Assembly (NCBI GenBank): GCA_964511625.1
Contig: CAZEJG010000007.1
Coordinates: forward strand, 62,001-126,000
DNA length: 64,000 nt
Direction of reading: 5' to 3'
Source of the DNA: Pseudohoeflea sp964511625
Lineage (GTDB): Bacteria; Pseudomonadota; Alphaproteobacteria; Rhizobiales; Rhizobiaceae
The notes beneath the pieces were generated by a model. It made no database searches. It was not told where the DNA came from and was given only the letters and a program-made list of their open reading frames with translations. Each line of letters begins with the position of its first letter. Within the stretch, counting starts at the first letter, position 1. The translations under genes and the position numbers were made by a program. Positions 8,766 to 16,873 of this stretch are shown in pieces.

Positions 8766-9740
8766 GTGGAGCAGGTCGCCGACCTCCCTCGTATCGCGGT
8801 GTTTGTGACTTTTCACTACGTGCGCCAAAGGCTTGTCTATCTGGGCAAGACCATAGACGCACTGTTTGAAGCGAAAAATGCCGAAAAAACCGTCTTCATC
8901 TACGTCAATGACGTCGGTGAAGCGGAAATTGCCGAGATACGGAAGGCGCTGGCCGAACAAGGGGTGACCGACGGGTTCGAGATCCGGCGCTGCCGGGATC
9001 TCCTCCATCCCTTCCTTCTGACCTGGGCGCACAAGGACGACATGCGCCGGCTCGTCGAAACGGGCGAGGGTGGTTACACGCACTTCCTCTACGTCGAGGA
9101 CGACGAGGAAATCACTGAGACCCAGCTTGCCTATCTGCTGGAGTATGGCGCGCTCCTCAAGCCGCTAGGCCTGCTGCCGGGAGTCTACCGGACAGAGCGT
9201 CTGCACCGTACCGGACAACTGATCGCGACCGATCAGCCGCGACGGACCGTTCTCGCCGGCCTCCCCTTCGTTGAAGCCGGTGGCCTCGTATTCACCGAGA
9301 TCGAACTGCCCTATTGCGGCATGTTTTTCCTCGATCGCGATCAGGCGCGGGAATACGTCGCCTCGCATTCATTCCACCTGTTCGAAAGCACTCTGGTCTC
9401 GCGGTGGGGATCGCGCGAGCGTGCGACACAGGGCCTGACCTTTGAAAATCCGCCTTGTCCGTTCGCTCAGCGGGTGGTCTTTCCACTCGATCCGGCCACC
9501 CTGCAACCGGTCGCAAAAGCCTGTATCCGCCACCTGCCGGACAATTACGTCAACGATCCGGACCGACCGGCTGAAAGCACGGTTCCGATCGACGATCTGA
9601 CTGTCGGGCACTTGTCGCCGCCCGGCAGGATCGCAGGCTTGCTCCGCCATGCGAAGAACCGCTTAGCCTTCCGCTACCGGATCGTCCGCAAGACGCTCAA
9701 GGCGAAGCTCTTCCCGTCGAGGAAGAATCTGAAGATCTGA
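8766..9740 (+). CDS. possible glycosyltransferase-like protein
   Basis: A 324-residue soluble protein that I do not recognise firmly. It begins VEQVADLPRIAVFVTFHYVRQRLVYLGKTIDAL, like the first strand and helix of a GT-A glycosyltransferase, and holds YTHFLYVEDDEEIT, where the VEDDEE acidic cluster could be a DxD-type metal and nucleotide-sugar site. A basic C terminus (RKTLKAKLFPSRKNLKI) could contact membrane or lipid. The start is GTG 8766 with AAGGA 9 bases upstream; an in-frame TTG at 8652 would force translation through the AT-rich palindrome and is unlikely. It is flanked by unrelated genes. Glycosyltransferase is an inference from two motifs only. Confidence 0.55.
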   Translation: MEQVADLPRIAVFVTFHYVRQRLVYLGKTIDALFEAKNAEKTVFIYVNDVGEAEIAEIRKALAEQGVTDGFEIRRCRDLLHPFLLTWAHKDDMRRLVETGEGGYTHFLYVEDDEEITETQLAYLLEYGALLKPLGLLPGVYRTERLHRTGQLIATDQPRRTVLAGLPFVEAGGLVFTEIELPYCGMFFLDRDQAREYVASHSFHLFESTLVSRWGSRERATQGLTFENPPCPFAQRVVFPLDPATLQPVAKACIRHLPDNYVNDPDRPAESTVPIDDLTVGHLSPPGRIAGLLRHAKNRLAFRYRIVRKTLKAKLFPSRKNLKI

Positions 9741-9767
9741 GACGCGCGCGAACCGGTTCGATCCGCT

Positions 9768-10865
9768 TCAGATGATCTCGGTGGCGTTGATCTTGATGCC
9801 GAAGCCTTCGAGGCCGACGTAATGGCGGGCGCGCGAGGTGTAGAGCTTGATCGAGGAGACGCCGAGGTCGCGCAGGATCTGGGCGCCGAGACCGATCTCG
9901 CGCCATTCGTGCTCGCGGGCCTGGGCTTCGGCATGTTCCTCGTTCTCGGTGCTCGTCGGGCGCGGTCCGCGATGGCCGACGCCGACGGAACCCTCGCGCA
10001 GGTAGATCACCACGCCACGACCCTCGGATTTCATCCGTGTCATGATCGTGTCGAGCACCCGGCGCTCGCCGAAGACGTCGTCGACGACGGATTCGAGATG
10101 CAGGCGAACCGGCACATCCTCGCCGTCGCGGATGTCGCCGAAGACCACCGCCAGATGGTGCATCGGGTCCCAGGGGAGCGCATAGGCCTGCGCCTTGGCG
10201 GGGCCTGCGACCGTCTTGACGTTGAAACTGTCGACCAGTTGGATCAGCGTCTCCTTGCGCTGGCGGTGGGCGATGAGATCGGCCACCGACACCTGCTTCA
10301 GGTCATGGGTACGGGCAAATTCTGCCACCTGCTCGCCGCGCGTCACCGTGCCGTCGTCATTGACGAGTTCGCAGATCACGCCGATGGGCGGCAAGCCGGC
10401 GAGCTTGCACAGATCGACGGCGGCTTCGGTATGGCCCGAGCGCATCAGCACGCCGCCCTCACGGGCGACCAACGGGAAGATGTGGCCGGGGCGAACGAAA
10501 TCGACGGCACCGGCATTCGGGTTGGCGAGATTGCGCACCGTCAGCGTCCGGTCGTCGGCGGAGATGCCCGTCGTTGTGCCGTGCTTGTAGTCGACCGAGA
10601 CGGTGAAGGCGGTCGAATGCGGCGCGTCGTTCTCGGCCACCATGGCGGTCAGGTTGAGGCGCTTGGCCTCCTCTCGCGGCATCGGCGTGCAGACGATGCC
10701 GGAGGTGTGACGGACGATGAAGGCCATCTTCTCCGGCGTGCAGTGGACTGCCGCGACAATCAGATCGCCCTCGTTCTCCCGTCCGTCGTCATCGGTGACG
10801 ACGACGATTTCACCGGCTTCGAACGCGCGGAGCGCCTCCACCACACGCTTCTGGTCATAGGCCAT
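9768..10865 (-). CDS. ribB: 3,4-dihydroxy-2-butanone-4-phosphate synthase with degenerate GTP cyclohydrolase II domain
   Basis: A 365-residue two-domain protein of riboflavin synthesis. Residues 1-205 form the DHBP synthase, which converts ribulose 5-phosphate to 3,4-dihydroxy-2-butanone 4-phosphate: DDDGRENEGDLI holds the acidic metal ligands, and HTSGIVC, TGISADDR and GHIFPLVAREGGVLMRSGHTEAAVDL are all intact. Residues about 210-365 align with GTP cyclohydrolase II, but the zinc-cysteine motif is lost: the segment reads PVRLHLESVVDDVFGE with no cysteines. The second domain is therefore unlikely to open GTP and fits the RibBX type of protein. Start ATG 10865. It follows aroC by 11 bases on the same strand and is probably cotranscribed. 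Confidence 0.93.
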   Translation of the reverse strand: MAYDQKRVVEALRAFEAGEIVVVTDDDGRENEGDLIVAAVHCTPEKMAFIVRHTSGIVCTPMPREEAKRLNLTAMVAENDAPHSTAFTVSVDYKHGTTTGISADDRTLTVRNLANPNAGAVDFVRPGHIFPLVAREGGVLMRSGHTEAAVDLCKLAGLPPIGVICELVNDDGTVTRGEQVAEFARTHDLKQVSVADLIAHRQRKETLIQLVDSFNVKTVAGPAKAQAYALPWDPMHHLAVVFGDIRDGEDVPVRLHLESVVDDVFGERRVLDTIMTRMKSEGRGVVIYLREGSVGVGHRGPRPTSTENEEHAEAQAREHEWREIGLGAQILRDLGVSSIKLYTSRARHYVGLEGFGIKINATEII

Positions 10866-10876
10866 GGGAATTCCTG

Positions 10877-11971
10877 TCAGTCGAGCCGGCCGGTCTGGCC
10901 GCGGTCCCGGAGATAATGGTCGGCGATGGCGCATGCAACCATGGCCTCGCCGATCGGCACGGCGCGGATGCCCACACAGGGGTCGTGGCGGCCCTTGGTC
11001 CGGACCATCACCTCGTTGCCATCGGAATCGATCGACTGGCGCTCGGTGAGGATCGACGAGGTGGGCTTGACCGCGAAACGCGCGACGATAGGTTCGCCCG
11101 TCGAGATGCCGCCCAGGATGCCGCCGGCATGGTTGGAGAGGAACATCGGCTTGCCGTCCGGCCCGATGCGCATGTCGTCGGCGTTTTCCTCGCCGCTGAT
11201 CTCTGCGGCCTGAAATCCGTTGCCGATCTCCACGCCCTTGACCGCGTTGATCGACATCAGCCCGGAAGCGATGTCCTGATCGAGCTTGGCGTAGACCGGC
11301 GCGCCGATGCCCGCGGGGACGCCCTCGGCTACGATCTCGATGACCGCCCCGACGGAGGAACCGGCTTTGCGGATCTCGTCGAGATACTCTTCCCAGACAG
11401 GCACGATGTCCGGATCCGGGGCGAAAAAGGGGTTCTTGTCGACTTGCGCCCAGTCCCAGCGCGAGCGATCGATCGGGTGCTTGCCGATCCGGACCAGCGC
11501 GCCGCGCACTGTCATGCCCGGAACGACCTTGCGGGCGAGCCCTCCAGCCGCCACCCGTGTTGCGGTTTCGCGCGCCGAGGAGCGACCGCCGCCGCGATAG
11601 TCGCGGATGCCGTATTTGACGTCATAGGTGTAGTCGGCGTGCGCCGGCCGGTAGCGCTTGGAGATCTCGGAATAATCCTTCGAGCGCTGGTCGGTGTTCT
11701 CGATCATCAGCGAGATCGGCGTGCCGGTGGAGATGAAGGTTCCATCCTCCTGCGGCATGGCGCCCGAGAGCACGCGTACGGCGTCGGCCTCGCGCCGCTG
11801 TGTGACGAATCGCGACTGGCCGGGCTTGCGCCGGTCGAGCCAGGCCTGCAGTTCGGCCTCGGAGAATCGGATGCCGGGCGGGCAGCCGTCGACCACGCAG
11901 CCGATCGCCGGCCCGTGGCTCTCGCCCCAGGTCGTGACCCGAAATAGATGACCGAAAGTATTGTGCGACAT
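10877..11971 (-). CDS. aroC: chorismate synthase
   Basis: A 364-residue flavin-dependent lyase that makes chorismate from 5-enolpyruvylshikimate 3-phosphate, the last common step of aromatic amino acid and folate synthesis. Signatures are GESHGPAIGCVVDGCPPG near residue 16, the RGGGRSSARETATRVAAGG flavin/substrate motif around residue 125 and the C-terminal RTKGRHDPCVGIRAVP. The length is typical. The start is MSHNTFGHLFRV at 11971. The gene is part of a minus-strand run with ribB downstream. It lies 279 bases from the divergent DUF1344 gene, and that gap holds nothing else I can name. Confidence 0.97.
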   Translation of the reverse strand: MSHNTFGHLFRVTTWGESHGPAIGCVVDGCPPGIRFSEAELQAWLDRRKPGQSRFVTQRREADAVRVLSGAMPQEDGTFISTGTPISLMIENTDQRSKDYSEISKRYRPAHADYTYDVKYGIRDYRGGGRSSARETATRVAAGGLARKVVPGMTVRGALVRIGKHPIDRSRWDWAQVDKNPFFAPDPDIVPVWEEYLDEIRKAGSSVGAVIEIVAEGVPAGIGAPVYAKLDQDIASGLMSINAVKGVEIGNGFQAAEISGEENADDMRIGPDGKPMFLSNHAGGILGGISTGEPIVARFAVKPTSSILTERQSIDSDGNEVMVRTKGRHDPCVGIRAVPIGEAMVACAIADHYLRDRGQTGRLD

Positions 11972-12250
11972 GTCCGTGACCGCTTCGTTTCGATAGCGCC
12001 TTGGGCGCGCGCTGGACTTCTATCGCAAGCACCCGCCATGTCAAATCATCGGGTTGCGCGAAAAGGGGATGGAGCCGGGCCTGCGGCCTTGTAACAATTC
12101 TGAAACCATGTCCCTTTACCAATTCGGACACGGAATTTTTCAGTGGAACGGGAACGCTTTTCTCGCGTCCGGTATTTCAGCAACGGCCAATTTTGCCACA
12201 ATCAGGCACTTAAAGGGCTTCATACGAACAAATCGCCAGGAAGATTTCTC

Positions 12251-12511
12251 ATGCGCTTCGTCATCTCCGTCCTGTTTGCCACCTCCGCCCTTCTCTCGCC
12301 GCTGGCGGCTTTCGCCCAGAGCGCCGATGTGGAGGCGACGATCACGGATGTTTCGACCGACCAGGCACAGATCACGCTCGACGACGGCCAGACCTACAAC
12401 ACGCCTTCGGAATTCAATTTCGAGGGTCTGGAATCGGGCGTCCGGGTGACCGTCTTCTACACCGTCGTCGACGGCAAGCGGGTGATCAACGACCTCGAGG
12501 TCGTTGAGTAG
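12251..12511 (+). CDS. DUF1344 family small periplasmic protein
   Basis: An 86-residue exported protein of unknown function. A signal peptide covers residues 1-22 (MRFVISVLFATSALLSPLAAFA, cleavage after AFA). The mature part is a small beta-rich domain with DVEATITDVSTDQAQITLDDG and VTVFYTVVDGKRVINDLEVVE, which matches the rhizobial DUF1344 pattern. The start is ATG 12251, with AGGAAG 7 bases upstream; the upstream in-frame extension to 12143 is rejected because the signal peptide begins here. It is a single-gene unit that converges with the GFA gene, ending 19 bases before it. Confidence 0.85.
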   Translation: MRFVISVLFATSALLSPLAAFAQSADVEATITDVSTDQAQITLDDGQTYNTPSEFNFEGLESGVRVTVFYTVVDGKRVINDLEVVE

Positions 12512-12530
12512 TTTTCAGTTTCGGAAGCTT

Positions 12531-13004
12531 TCAGAAGCCGAGCGCCTTGCGGCGCTGGAGCGCTTCAGGTGTCCACACCTCTTCGAAGGTCGGATAATAG
12601 CCTTCGTAAGCGGGCACATGCGGTGGCAGCACGATCCACGGCAGCTTGGAACGGGTATAGATGTGGACGTCCGGTCCGAAACGCGCCGGATCGTCAAGTG
12701 TCGTCATCCTCACGAATATCATCGTCTCCCGACCGCCATAGTCGGTGTAGATGTCGGTCCCGCATTCATCACAACGATACACAATCAGTGGCCGGCCGCT
12801 CTCGCTGGGAAGATGGAACGGCTTCAGACTTCCCGTTTCGATCTCCAGATTGGAGGTCTCGATCACGCCGTTGATGACGAAACCGCTACCCGTCAGTCGC
12901 TGGCATTGGGTGCAATGGCAGCAGTGGACCACCATCGGTTCGGCTTTTAGTCGGTAACGGAGTTTGGTGCAGCAGCAGCCGCCCGACCAGGATTGCGAAT
13001 GCAT
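12531..13004 (-). CDS. GFA family (glutathione-dependent formaldehyde-activating-like) zinc protein
   Basis: A 157-residue cytoplasmic protein of the GFA/CENP-V (DUF636) fold. Zinc-binding cysteines appear as GGCCCTKLRYR, HCCHCTQCQRLTGSGF and CDECGTDIY, giving the two zinc sites of the family. The founding member was thought to help form S-hydroxymethylglutathione from formaldehyde and glutathione; most relatives have no proven reaction. Start ATG 13004 (MHSQSWSGG) has AAGGGGG about 6 bases upstream, better than the upstream ATG at 13034. It ends the minus-strand run from the surface lipoprotein through dnaJ-like, fabI and phosphatase. Confidence 0.85.
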   Translation of the reverse strand: MHSQSWSGGCCCTKLRYRLKAEPMVVHCCHCTQCQRLTGSGFVINGVIETSNLEIETGSLKPFHLPSESGRPLIVYRCDECGTDIYTDYGGRETMIFVRMTTLDDPARFGPDVHIYTRSKLPWIVLPPHVPAYEGYYPTFEEVWTPEALQRRKALGF

Positions 13005-13030
13005 GCCAGCCCCCTTGGTCGGTTGGGCTG

Positions 13031-13624
13031 TCAAAGCCAGCCGATCTCGCCGTTTTCAATCCTCAGGATGCGATCCTGCGGAATATCGAGCATCGCCGCG
13101 GTATTGCCGTCGATGCCGCCGATCCGGTTGAACAGCGCGCGGATGACGCCGCCATGGGCGACGACGACCATCGGTCCGGTGACCCTGGCGAGAAAGCGGT
13201 CGATCCGCTTCGCCAACATCTCGTAGCTCTCCGCGCCTTCGCCGGGTGGACAGAACTCCCATTTCGCCTGATCGCGCTCTCGATCGATGCCCGGGTGATC
13301 GCGCTCGACCTCGTCCATGGTCAGGCCTTCCCAGTCGCCGAAGCTCAGTTCGATCAGCAGATCGTCGGTTCGGTAGGTTCGTGGGTCGAGGCCCGCATTC
13401 TCGCGCACCAGTTCCATCGTCTGGCGGGTGCGCGACAAGGGACTGGCCACCCAGTCCTGGGCGGAAGCGTCGAAGCCGGGGAGGGCAGCCAGCCGCTTGC
13501 CGTTGCCCGCGGCCTGGCTGCGCCCGAGCGCGTTGAGCGGGATGTCGCGTGAGCCCTGCAGCCGGCCCTCGCGATTGTAGTCTGTCTGTCCGTGGCGGAT
13601 GACGTAGAGCGACAGGTCCTGCAT
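13031..13624 (-). CDS. histidine phosphatase family protein
   Basis: A 197-residue member of the phosphoglycerate mutase-like histidine phosphatase superfamily. The N-terminal RHG motif LYVIRHGQTDYNREGRLQG holds the phosphate-accepting histidine at about residue 10, and the second catalytic histidine is in MVVVAHGGVIRAL. The length is close to cofactor-dependent mutases such as GpmB/CobC, but nothing distinguishes mutase from broad phosphatase. It lies 26 bases upstream of the GFA gene and 34 bases downstream of fabI, so cotranscription is likely. The fabI, phosphatase, aroC, ribB order is common in rhizobia. Confidence 0.9.
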   Translation of the reverse strand: MQDLSLYVIRHGQTDYNREGRLQGSRDIPLNALGRSQAAGNGKRLAALPGFDASAQDWVASPLSRTRQTMELVRENAGLDPRTYRTDDLLIELSFGDWEGLTMDEVERDHPGIDRERDQAKWEFCPPGEGAESYEMLAKRIDRFLARVTGPMVVVAHGGVIRALFNRIGGIDGNTAAMLDIPQDRILRIENGEIGWL

Positions 13625-13658
13625 GATCGCGGCTCGGGCCCTTCCGGCGCTGGGTGTG

Positions 13659-14477
13659 TCAGTCCTTGACGGTGGAGATGTCCGGAGCGTCGACGGCCTT
13701 CATGCCGATCGTGTGGTAACCCGAATCGACGTGGTGGACCTCGCCGGTTACTCCGCGCGACAGATCCGACAGCAGGTAGAGAGCCGAATCGCCAACTTCC
13801 TCGATCGTCACGGTGCGCTTGAGCGGCGAGTTGTACTCGTTCCACTTCAGGATATAGCGGAAATCGCCGATGCCGGAGGCGGCCAGCGTCTTGATAGGGC
13901 CGGCCGAAAGCGCGTTGACGCGAATGCCGTTGCCGCCGAGATCGACGGCCAGATAGCGCACGCTGGCCTCGAGCGCCGCCTTGGCAACACCCATGACGTT
14001 ATAGTGCGGCATCACCTTCTCGGCACCGTAATAGGTCAGCGTCAGCATCGAGCCGCCCGCGTTCATCAGCGGCTCTGCGCGCTTGGCGATCGAGGTCAGC
14101 GAATAGACCGAGATGTCCATCGTGCGCGCGAAGTTCTCGCGGCTGGTATCGACATATCGGCCGGTCAGTTCGTCCTTGTCGGAAAACGCGATGGCGTGCA
14201 CGAGGAAGTCGATCTTACCCCATTTGGCCTCGAGCTCGGAGAATACGGCGTCGATGGTGGCCGGATCGGTGACATCACAATGGCCCGCGACGATCGCGCC
14301 GAGTTCGCTGGCGAGCGGCTCGACACGCTTCTTCAGAGCGTCGCCCTGGTAGGTCAGCGCGATCTCCGCACCCGCGTCGGCGCAGGCCTTGGCGATCCCC
14401 CAGGCAATCGAACGGTTGTTGGCCACGCCCATCACGAGGCCGCGCTTGCCCTTCATCAGACCGGAGGTTTCAGCCAT
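13659..14477 (-). CDS. fabI: enoyl-[acyl-carrier-protein] reductase (NADH), FabI
   Basis: A 272-residue short-chain dehydrogenase that reduces trans-2-enoyl-ACP, the last step of each fatty acid elongation cycle. The modified Rossmann motif GVANNRSIAWGIA replaces the usual TGxxxGxG and is diagnostic of FabI. The catalytic Y-x6-K is in MPHYNVMGVAKAALEASVRY, and NALSAGPIKTLAASGI forms the substrate loop. The C-terminal tail GYHTIGMKAVDAPDISTVKD is typical of the alphaproteobacterial form. This is the triclosan-target enzyme type. The ATG is at 14477 with AGGAG just upstream. Confidence 0.96.
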   Translation of the reverse strand: MAETSGLMKGKRGLVMGVANNRSIAWGIAKACADAGAEIALTYQGDALKKRVEPLASELGAIVAGHCDVTDPATIDAVFSELEAKWGKIDFLVHAIAFSDKDELTGRYVDTSRENFARTMDISVYSLTSIAKRAEPLMNAGGSMLTLTYYGAEKVMPHYNVMGVAKAALEASVRYLAVDLGGNGIRVNALSAGPIKTLAASGIGDFRYILKWNEYNSPLKRTVTIEEVGDSALYLLSDLSRGVTGEVHHVDSGYHTIGMKAVDAPDISTVKD

Positions 14478-14596
14478 TTTTATCTCCTAACAGTCAGCTA
14501 CGGCTGGCTATGGCACAGCACGAATTGCCTTACAAGTCGGAGCCGCTCGTCAACGCGATTCAACCAGGGAATAGCGCTCGTGCCGCGGTTTTCCGA

Positions 14597-15607
14597 TCAC
14601 ACGAAGAAGGATTTTCGCCTCGATCGCATCATGTCGACGAGCTGCGGGTCCGGCTTTCCGGGCAGGCGGATGCGGAAATGGACGAGAAGATTGCCGCGCT
14701 TTCCGTCGGGGCCGGGAAGCCCCTTGCCCTCGACGACGGCCGGTGCGCCGCCGGTGGTCCACGCACCGAGCGGGACGCGCGCCGATCCGTCGAGCGTATC
14801 GATCACCACATGGCCGCCGAGAACGGCTGCAGACAGTTCGATCGCGTGGTCCATGTGCAGATCGCGGCCTTCCGGACGAAACTCGCGATGGGGCCGATAG
14901 CGTACCGTGACCACGGTGACATGCGACCGGTCACGGACATCCTCGTGCCGGATCTCGGCTCCGTCGGCAATTCCAGCCGGAATGTCGATCTGGGCGGTCG
15001 AGCCATCGCCGAGCCGGATGTCGGCGACGCCGCCCGACAGCACCTTTTCGAGGTCGAGTTCCAGCATCTGGCGATTGTCGACCGGCTCGCGGCGCGGCGG
15101 CGGGCTGGCGGGTTCGGGCTTGGCGCGATGGATGTTCTTCCATTTCGCGAACAGTTCGTCGAGCGCGGCCAGAGGGTCGGCGCTGCGTGCGGCCTCTCCC
15201 GCCTGGGCGCACTGAGAGGCGTCAGCCTGATCGCCGAAGATGTGCTTGATCATCGCGTCGAAGCCGGCGAGGTCGTCATAGGCGCCGCCCGGTTCGGCGG
15301 TGTTAGCGGCGGGCTGGGGTCGTTTGCGCCAGGCATTGCGGAAGGCGGAGAAGGGATCGTTGGCGGCCTCCGGCTGCTGGCGCTTGCGGCCGCGGCTGTC
15401 GATGTCGCCGCGGTCGAAGCGCTGCCGCATCTCCGGATCCATCAGGATCTGGTAGGCGTGGGTGATCTCCGCGAAACGCGATCCGGCCAGCGGATCATTG
15501 CGGTTCTGGTCCGGATGCCAGGTCTTTGCCAGCGACCGATAGGCGGTTTTGATTGTGCTCGGTTCGGCCGACTTCGGCACGCCGAGAACGGCATAGGGAC
15601 TACGCAT
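14597..15607 (-). CDS. DnaJ-like co-chaperone with J domain and C-terminal substrate domain
   Basis: A 336-residue protein with a J domain at residues 1-65 (SPYAVLGVPKSAEPSTIKTA, then H31-P32-D33, the tripeptide that stimulates Hsp70 ATPase). There is a linker rich in Arg/Pro/Ala at about 70-170, and a DnaJ C-terminal domain at about 170-335 (LDLEKVLSGGVADIRLGDG, RDLHMDHAIELSAAVLGGHV, GKGLPG). There is no cysteine zinc-finger, so it is of the type-II/CbpA class rather than true DnaJ. It likely partners DnaK. A strong imperfect hairpin lies at 15622-15656 just upstream of its start. The conserved order with fabI and pdxH is common in rhizobia. Confidence 0.9.
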   Translation of the reverse strand: MRSPYAVLGVPKSAEPSTIKTAYRSLAKTWHPDQNRNDPLAGSRFAEITHAYQILMDPEMRQRFDRGDIDSRGRKRQQPEAANDPFSAFRNAWRKRPQPAANTAEPGGAYDDLAGFDAMIKHIFGDQADASQCAQAGEAARSADPLAALDELFAKWKNIHRAKPEPASPPPRREPVDNRQMLELDLEKVLSGGVADIRLGDGSTAQIDIPAGIADGAEIRHEDVRDRSHVTVVTVRYRPHREFRPEGRDLHMDHAIELSAAVLGGHVVIDTLDGSARVPLGAWTTGGAPAVVEGKGLPGPDGKRGNLLVHFRIRLPGKPDPQLVDMMRSRRKSFFV

Positions 15608-15621
15608 TACCTGTTCCCATA

Positions 15622-15656
15622 CTGACGGTCCCGCCGATACGAGGCGGGTTCGTCAG
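15622..15656 (-). promoter_or_regulatory. imperfect hairpin between the surface lipoprotein gene and the DnaJ-like gene
   Basis: Arms of 14 bases (CTGACGGTCCCGCC paired with GGCGGGTTCGTCAG, two mismatches) surround a 7-base loop 14 bases upstream of the DnaJ-like start codon. There is no T run on either strand, so it is not a classic terminator. It lies in the 131-base gap that must hold the promoter or leader of the DnaJ-like gene. Confidence 0.5.
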
Positions 15657-15738
15657 AAGAGACTAATCACTATTTGCTAACCATCGGTGTACGCGGCCGC
15701 ATCCGGTCCGTCGTTTCCTGCGAGAGCCGGACAGCAAG

Positions 15739-16185
15739 TCAGGAAGCGGGCTGAAAACTCTCGAGCACCCACAGCCCCGAGGCGTCGAGGCAGGCCGTGC
15801 CGGAATAGAGTGCGATGCCGTCGAAGCCGTGGCGGCTCGTCTTGAAACTGCGGCACTGACGGCCGGTCGCATAGCTGTCGGCCACCTCGGTGACGACACC
15901 GGCTGCACCGGTCACGCTGTTCGACCAGGGGTAGGGGAGGCCGGGGCGGGACAGGCCGACGGCGGTGGCGATCGTCGCTTCGTCAGACAGCGTCTCGGCT
16001 TCCGGCGCGCGTTCGGGCACGGAGGCCGTGGTGGTCGAGCGGTCGACGGAAAGGGCAGCGACGGGATTTGAGAGCGTGTTCATGCAGCCGGAGAGCGAAA
16101 GGGCGCAGGCGACAACGACAAAGGGGGCGAAACCGCGACGGCCGCCCCTCTTTTCCCTGATCTGCGCTTCTGCTAGGTCACTCAT
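15739..16185 (-). CDS. RT0821/Lpp0805-type surface lipoprotein
   Basis: A 148-residue predicted lipoprotein. After a charged N terminus (MSDLAEAQIREKRGGRRG) comes a hydrophobic stretch and the lipobox LSLSGC at about residues 38-43, so the mature protein starts with a lipidated cysteine. The C-terminal part (SYATGRQCRSFKTSRHGFDG and YSGTACLDASGLWVLE) matches the 17 kDa surface antigen-like family, whose exact role is unknown. Start ATG 16185 is preferred; the long upstream extension overlaps the pdxH 5' region. It faces away from pdxH, 61 bases from its start. Confidence 0.8.
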   Translation of the reverse strand: MSDLAEAQIREKRGGRRGFAPFVVVACALSLSGCMNTLSNPVAALSVDRSTTTASVPERAPEAETLSDEATIATAVGLSRPGLPYPWSNSVTGAAGVVTEVADSYATGRQCRSFKTSRHGFDGIALYSGTACLDASGLWVLESFQPAS

Positions 16186-16246
16186 CCAATTCCTGGGCAT
16201 TCCCTGGCGGGCAGTCGGGGCTATCTTGCCCCAAAGAGGTCGAATC

Positions 16247-16861
16247 ATGCCGGATACAGGGTTAACAACTGGTGACTTTACCGAGGCTGGAGAACCCTTC
16301 GCGCTGTTTGCACAATGGCTGAAGGATGCTGGCGAAAATGAGGTCAACGACCCCAACGCCATGGCGCTTGCCACGGTCGATACCGATGGTCTGCCCGACG
16401 TGCGCATGGTCCTGCTCAAGGGCTTCGACGAGCGCGGCTTCGTCTTCTACACCAATTTCGAGAGCGCAAAGGGCGAGGAGATCCGCGCCACGATGAAGGC
16501 GGCGCTGTGTTTCCACTGGAAGTCGCTGCGCCGCCAGGTGCGGGTGCGCGGGCCTGTCGAAATCGTCAGCGACGCCGAGGCCGACGAATACTACGCCTCG
16601 CGTCCGCGCGGCAGCCGCATCGGCGCCTGGGCCTCGAAACAGTCGCGTCCGCTGGAAGGACGCTGGGCGCTGGAAAAGGCGGTGGCGGAATATACCGCGC
16701 GCTATGCCGTGGGCGCGATTCCGCGACCCGCCCACTGGTCCGGTTTCCGCATTTTGCCGACCCAGATCGAATTCTGGCACGACCGGCCGTTCCGCTTGCA
16801 TGATCGGGTGGTTTTCAGGCGAGAGGGCGAGAGCTGGTCGAAGACCCGGCTCTATCCGTAA
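16247..16861 (+). CDS. pdxH: pyridoxamine 5'-phosphate oxidase
   Basis: A 204-residue FMN-dependent oxidase that makes pyridoxal 5'-phosphate from pyridoxamine or pyridoxine phosphate. Motifs are ATVDTDGLPDVRMVLLKGFD, FYTNFESAKGEEI, HWKSLRRQVRVRGPVEIV, YYASRPRGSRIGAWASKQS and the C-terminal signature FWHDRPFRLHDR. The length is typical. Start ATG 16247 has AGAGG 8 bases upstream; the longer frame into 15965 overlaps the lipoprotein gene and is rejected. It converges with the polysaccharide deacetylase gene, 12 bases apart. PLP feeds ThrC and other enzymes, but no operon link exists here. Confidence 0.96.
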   Translation: MPDTGLTTGDFTEAGEPFALFAQWLKDAGENEVNDPNAMALATVDTDGLPDVRMVLLKGFDERGFVFYTNFESAKGEEIRATMKAALCFHWKSLRRQVRVRGPVEIVSDAEADEYYASRPRGSRIGAWASKQSRPLEGRWALEKAVAEYTARYAVGAIPRPAHWSGFRILPTQIEFWHDRPFRLHDRVVFRREGESWSKTRLYP

Positions 16862-16873
16862 GCGATTGCGGCG

